64,000 bases of DNA from Lineus longissimus. Its lineage: Eukaryota > Nemertea > Pilidiophora > Heteronemertea > Lineidae. The stretch is from assembly GCF_910592395.1 (NCBI RefSeq), contig NC_088322.1, positions 1,984,001-2,048,000 on the forward strand, in the 5' to 3' direction. Shown in pieces: positions 60,641 to 64,000 of the stretch. Each line of letters starts with the position of its first letter. Position 1 is the stretch's first letter. A program made the translations under genes and the position numbers. The notes beneath the pieces were generated by a model, which saw only the letters and a program-made list of their open reading frames with translations, did not search any database and was not told the origin of the DNA.

Positions 60641-62236
60641 GTGATTATGGCTGAAGGAGGAGAATATTATGATATGGATTATTACGATCCTAAATACGAT
60701 GTTGATCATGAAGATTATGTTCCTGATTGGAGAGAGTCGAAATATTTTAAAGATGACGGCACAAGATACAACACAGGAGATGAAAATCTTACTGATGAAA
60801 CTTCATTCAGTATACCTCCAGAAAGGCCAGGCACAACATACAACACAGGAGGTGAAAATCTTACTGATGAAACTTCATTCAGTAAAACTCCAGAAAGGCC
60901 AAGAGGTATTGTCCCTGAATTGATGGAAAAGGAGTCATTGCTAGAGGATAAAGAGGATAAACTTGCAAAAGCATTGAAAAAAAGTGGTAAATGGAAATAT
61001 GACCCTAACAAACTAAGTAATCTAGCATCACGTATTTATTTGCGCAACAACGAACCTTGCTTCTTGCCAACAGATGATGAACTCGCAAACTTTACAGAAC
61101 AACAAAAGAACAATATGATTAATGTTCCTTATGGGAAAGGGACTTCCGCTATGATTCCTTTAATTAAATCAGATGGTAAATTCCTTTCTGAAGGCACATT
61201 AAAGACTAAGTATGGTCTGAGATTTGTTAATATTTTAAAAGATATGATTGCACCTGATGAACCAGCACCTATGGAAGTACCTAGAATGGCACCTATGGAA
61301 GGCCCAACACCAGTAAGTCAACCTACATTAGTAACCCCTGAAACACAGGCAGTAATTAATGAGGTAAACAGTTCAAACAAACCAATAGATAAACTGATAG
61401 ATTCTAATGATGATGAACTTAAATCACTGGGTTTTACTGAATATGCCTTGAGAGAACTTAGAGGGTTAAAACAGGCTGGTGATGAACTAGCTGCAGTAAA
61501 GATGGATAAGGACATGCAAATAGAGGAATTAAAAGATCAGCTTAAAAACTTAGAAAGAGACTATGTAAAGTATGTAGAAGAAGATACTAAAGATAAAGGA
61601 GAGTTGAAAAAGCAAATAGATGAACTAAATTACAAATTGTATGAGGAACAGTCAAAGGTATGGAGGTTAGACAATGACAGGGAGTCACAAACTAGAAGAA
61701 TTAAACGTTTAATTGTTGATGTTCTAAAGAAACCAGATTCAACTATTCCTCTAAAGGACAGAATAAAGTTACTTTTTAAGACGTATGGTGTAACCATTAG
61801 CGCCATAATAACAGCTGTTGTAATGACACTTACAACTCTAGGTCTTAGTATCAGTAGTGCTTTAAGTGGTGCCACTAAATCTGTAAAACCATCTCCAGGA
61901 CCAGACCCAACTCCAGGACCAGACCCAACTCCAGGACCTACACCAGAACCTGGACCAGGACCAAAACCATCAATACCAGATAAAGTAAAAGAAGGTCTTA
62001 AGAAGTTTGCTGAATGGCTAAAAGAACTAGCCAAGAAATCAGCTGCGGCTTTACCGGGAATAATAGGGTCTTTAGTTTCATTTCTCCTGAAAACAATTGG
62101 TGCAGTTGTTGGCTTTCTAGCTGAACATCTGATCATAGCAGTTATTGCTATTGTTAGTTCCATAATCTATGGTTTAATAGAGGGTGTTAAAGCCTTAAAA
62201 TCACGTAAAGCCTTAAAATCACGTAAAATGTCTTAG
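60641..62236 (+). CDS. M3 coiled-coil membrane protein
   Basis: 531 residues. An acidic Tyr/Asp-rich N-terminus is followed by a duplicated block (YNTGDENLTDETSFS and YNTGGENLTDETSFS). A globular segment follows (LSNLASRIYLRNNEPCFLPT), then a coiled coil (about residues 285-350, ELKDQLKNLERDYVKYVEE), a hydrophobic helix (SAIITAVVMTLTTLGLS), a Pro/Gly/Asp repeat (PGPDPTPGPDPTPGP) and an amphipathic-to-hydrophobic C-terminus (LPGIIGSLVSFLLKTIGAVV, IIAVIAIVSSIIYGLI). Similar C-termini recur in invertebrate Mavericks as I recall them. A membrane-remodelling or fibre-like role is inferred. The start at 60641 versus the next ATG (60647) is undecided. Confidence 0.6.
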   Translation: MIMAEGGEYYDMDYYDPKYDVDHEDYVPDWRESKYFKDDGTRYNTGDENLTDETSFSIPPERPGTTYNTGGENLTDETSFSKTPERPRGIVPELMEKESLLEDKEDKLAKALKKSGKWKYDPNKLSNLASRIYLRNNEPCFLPTDDELANFTEQQKNNMINVPYGKGTSAMIPLIKSDGKFLSEGTLKTKYGLRFVNILKDMIAPDEPAPMEVPRMAPMEGPTPVSQPTLVTPETQAVINEVNSSNKPIDKLIDSNDDELKSLGFTEYALRELRGLKQAGDELAAVKMDKDMQIEELKDQLKNLERDYVKYVEEDTKDKGELKKQIDELNYKLYEEQSKVWRLDNDRESQTRRIKRLIVDVLKKPDSTIPLKDRIKLLFKTYGVTISAIITAVVMTLTTLGLSISSALSGATKSVKPSPGPDPTPGPDPTPGPTPEPGPGPKPSIPDKVKEGLKKFAEWLKELAKKSAAALPGIIGSLVSFLLKTIGAVVGFLAEHLIIAVIAIVSSIIYGLIEGVKALKSRKALKSRKMS

Positions 62237-62374
62237 GTGACATTCTATCAAAACAATGTTTAAAAAATAATTATTATGTAAATAGAAGTGAATAGGATGA
62301 TTTCATTAAAAGACTATTTTAGTAAATCTAGCAATGAAAATCTTACTGGATTCCTTCGTCCTAGGGTTATGGAT

Positions 62375-62401
62375 CGAGCTATGCTCTCAGGACTGCGTCC
62401 G
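62375..62401 (-). repeat. DHE copy 13
   Basis: Stems canonical, with loops TAT and TGC. Flanks GAT and ACT differ. Read as RAMLSGLRP in the zinc-ribbon gene. Confidence 0.88.
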
Positions 62402-62458
62402 ACTGGAAATTCTACATTCAATAAAAAAGATGACAGTGGAGAAGATGATACGCCTACT

Positions 62459-62485
62459 CGAGCTATGCTCTCAAGACGAAGTCTG
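62459..62485 (-). repeat. DHE copy 14
   Basis: Flanked by ACT/ACT. Identical over its 27 bp to copy 3 in the M1 polymerase, with compensated stem 1 AGAC/GTCT. Read as RAMLSRRSL. Confidence 0.92.
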
Positions 62486-63404
62486 ACTGAGACAGGCAAA
62501 GATGAAAACAACTTTCTTGTGCACAGCTCTGCTGTTACTACCAAAGGTATGCCAAAAATGAAAGAGTATGACACCAGTACCATCGCCAAAGCGGAATTAT
62601 GTAGAAATTGTAAAAGGTGGACCCTTTTTGAGTATCAAAAAAACTTGAATTCAGCAAGGTACGCAGCTAAAACTGTCAGGTATCAATTCTGCACCAATTG
62701 CAATTCGACTACTTACGACGATGATTTTAAAACTCTTGAGATCAATATTGACAACAAGACACGTTACTTTGACAGTATTCTAAGGAAACTTGGATGGATG
62801 CGGCTGTCCGAATCGGCAGTTAAGTATTTAAAGGACTTTGTGGAATGGTATTTGCAGGGTTACTTTTCAAGTTCCAGAAAATGCCTCAGTAAGCAGAGAT
62901 ATATAAGTACTCTTCAGTCAGCCCTAAAAATGGGTATTAACACTCTCCCCTCTAAGGTATGTAACCAAGGGTTACATGGTGAAGCCATGCTTTTTAAATT
63001 TCACTGTGGGGAATGTTTCTTGCAATAGAATTTATTAACAGGGCAATTGGTAAACCCCAATTAACAGATGAGAATATCACTGACCTTAGACTAGTTTACT
63101 TTGCCTTCCTAAGATTTCTGCATTACTGTGGTGTCAAGGTCACCATTAACTACAAGGTATTTTTACACCAAGCCTTTAAAACGCTGAAAATTGATTATGT
63201 AATATTTACACCTTTTTTAACCAACAAGGAGCGAGTTAATGATTTGGAGAGATTATGGTATGATTTCACTCAAAGTATTTTCTTCCAAAATTACAAATTT
63301 GAGAAGGTATATGACCAGGATATTGACAAGCAGTTTGACGTTTTATTGAGTGCTAGTGCAGGTCGAGACAATAACTGCATCAGTAGTATTAAGTTTACAC
63401 CAGC

Positions 63405-63431
63405 CGGACTTCGTCCTGAGAGCATAGCTCG
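63405..63431 (+). repeat. DHE copy 15 (AGC duplication)
   Basis: First unit of a perfect tandem pair. AGC lies before, between and after the units. Read as GLRPESIAR. Confidence 0.93.
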
Positions 63432-63434
63432 AGC

Positions 63435-63461
63435 CGGACTTCGTCCTGAGAGCATAGCTCG
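63435..63461 (+). repeat. DHE copy 16 (AGC duplication)
   Basis: Second unit, identical to copy 15 over 27 bp and sharing the central AGC. Confidence 0.93.
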
Positions 63462-63534
63462 AGCTAGTGTTAAGATGCAATAAAGTTGTGAAAACAGCAT
63501 TTTGCACTTAACAGTCATTTTTCCATAATTTTAA

Positions 63535-64000
63535 ATGAATAATCAGCAAATGAACAGTCAGACATCTGCAGCGATTGAACAGCAAATGAAACAGATTGGT
63601 GTTATCATTCCAAACCCAGTCGGACACAGTCCTGAGAGCTTAGCTCGAGTTGGGGCTTCTAACCCACAGAACACTGGTAGTTACCAACAGAACAGAACTA
63701 ACTTTCAACAGAACTGCACTACAAATCAACAAGTTTCAAACAAGCAGTTGAATAGTTCAAATTTAGTTACTCCTAGTCAGGGAATAGTTAATCCCAGTCA
63801 GGGAATAGTCAATTCTAGCAATCAACTAGGCTCAACTCGAGCTACGCTCGCAGGACAAAGTCCGACTAGCAATCAACTAGGATCAACTAGCAATCAACAT
63901 AATTTGAACTATTTGACTGATAGTGGCCTTGAAGCCAAACAAGACTTAGAGATTCTAGTTGCAACTGGTAAAATCAAGGATTTCCTTAATAAACAAAAAC
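63535..64000 (+). CDS. M3 Asn/Gln-rich protein, open at window end
   Basis: From ATG 63535 (MNNQQMNSQTSAAIEQQMKQ) the frame is open for 155 codons to the window edge. It is Asn/Gln/Ser-rich, with short internal repeats (PSQGIVN twice; SNQLGS twice) and a more globular end (SGLEAKQDLEILVATGKIKD). Two DHEs lie in frame in different reading phases: 63621-63647 (GHSPESLAR) and 63838-63864 (RATLAGQSP). Composition resembles the Gln/Asn-rich N-terminus of the M1 HNH-like protein, but I cannot assign a family. Confidence 0.6.
   Translation, partial: MNNQQMNSQTSAAIEQQMKQIGVIIPNPVGHSPESLARVGASNPQNTGSYQQNRTNFQQNCTTNQQVSNKQLNSSNLVTPSQGIVNPSQGIVNSSNQLGSTRATLAGQSPTSNQLGSTSNQHNLNYLTDSGLEAKQDLEILVATGKIKDFLNKQK
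63621..63647 (+). repeat. DHE copy 17
   Basis: Flanked by AGT/AGT. Loops ACA and TTA differ from all other copies while both stems are perfect. Confidence 0.92.
63838..63864 (-). repeat. DHE copy 18
   Basis: Flanked by ACT/ACT, spacer GCA, loop TAC. It sits within a local repeat of SNQLGS-coding sequence. Confidence 0.9.

Larger units (their letters stand above)
62288..63483 (+). pseudogene. M3 zinc-ribbon protein, possible VLTF3-like late transcription factor, frameshifted
   Basis: The first frame (62288-63028) has an N-terminal region with two DHEs, then a four-Cys ribbon (LCRNCKRWTLFEYQ and FCTNCNSTTY). A helical part follows (YFDSILRKLGWM, FVEWYLQGYF). The second frame (63013-63483) continues LTDENITDLRLVYFAFLRFL, then YKVFLHQAFKTLKIDYVIF and ERVNDLERLWYDF. 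The zinc ribbon plus a terminal LhK...Lxxdxxxxxf...ER....D..W pattern recalls VLTF3-type late transcription factors of large DNA viruses; this is tentative. A shift near 63020 breaks it. The C-terminus consists of two tandem DHEs. Confidence 0.4.
59147..64000 (+). mobile_element. Maverick/Polinton element M3, right part outside window
   Basis: Starts with a TIR (59147-59240) matching the M1 end. It carries virion- and membrane-type genes and seven DHEs identical in type to those in M1. Polymerase, integrase, ATPase and capsid genes are not in the visible part. Confidence 0.8.

Noticed and set aside
61630-62163. Minus-strand 177-residue ORF with Gly/Pro repeats
   Set aside because: Antisense reading of the Pro/Gly/Asp repeat and membrane region of the M3 coiled-coil protein.
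62348-62374. Additional degenerate DHE just before copy 13
   Set aside because: Only a CTTCGTCC-like piece remains and the second stem does not form. It is too weak to call.
8537-63864. DHEs as a CRISPR array or tRNA-like repeats
   Set aside because: Copies are dispersed in different genes, in both orientations, without regular spacers. Stems are only 4-5 bp, with no anticodon or T-loop features.

Overview
This is animal nuclear DNA: spliced exons with canonical GT/AG sites, microsatellites, MITEs, CR1-like LINE ends and transposons with target-site duplications. The repeat content and the large Maverick/Polinton elements suggest a marine invertebrate, but the sequence alone does not fix the species. 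At most one host exon is suggested (60-143); nearly everything else is nested mobile DNA.

Layout. (1) 247-7452: Ty3/gypsy retrotransposon on the minus strand with one recognisable LTR (7025-7452), inserted in or against a Maverick polymerase gene. (2) 7453-22181: Maverick element M1 with protein-primed DNA polymerase, HNH-like protein, retroviral-type integrase, packaging ATPase, probable penton, major capsid protein and small membrane proteins. Its polymerase gene is split by a 4.2 kb TTAA-flanked DNA transposon. M1 ends in a terminal inverted repeat at 22089-22181. (3) 22183-41280: repeat-rich interval with a CR1-like LINE end, a Mutator-like transposase, an orphan ORF cluster, several MITE or foldback elements and a decayed transposase-like gene. 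(4) 41736-55947: a second, unrelated and decayed Maverick (M2) with Ulp1-like protease, polymerase and ATPase. Its polymerase gene is interrupted by a pogo-like element, itself holding a MITE that carries a LINE fragment, and by two back-to-back Harbinger elements. (5) 56-59 kb: repeats and a pogo-like transposase relic. (6) 59147-64000: a third Maverick (M3), closely related to M1, running off the window.

The most unusual feature is a short repeat here called DHE (double-hairpin element), seen 18 times and only in M1 and M3. Each copy is 27 bp: an outer C and G (or A/T variants) around two GC-rich 4-bp stems (GGAC/GTCC and GAGC/GCTC) with 3-nt loops and a 3-nt spacer. Fifteen of 18 copies are flanked by an identical 3-bp direct repeat (AGT/ACT, ATT, AGA or AGC). 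Each insertion therefore adds 30 nt, exactly ten codons. Seventeen copies lie in reading frames, in both orientations and at least four reading phases, without stops; one lies directly after a stop codon. Stem changes are often compensated. This looks like a minimal mobile element adapted to inserting in genes, comparable in logic to Rickettsia palindromic elements or fungal mitochondrial double-hairpin elements. I know of no description of it in Mavericks.

M1 and M3 together hold a DNA-virus-like set: replication (polymerase), integration, packaging, capsid, membrane proteins and a possible late transcription factor. Every module shows lesions, so these copies are probably fossils.
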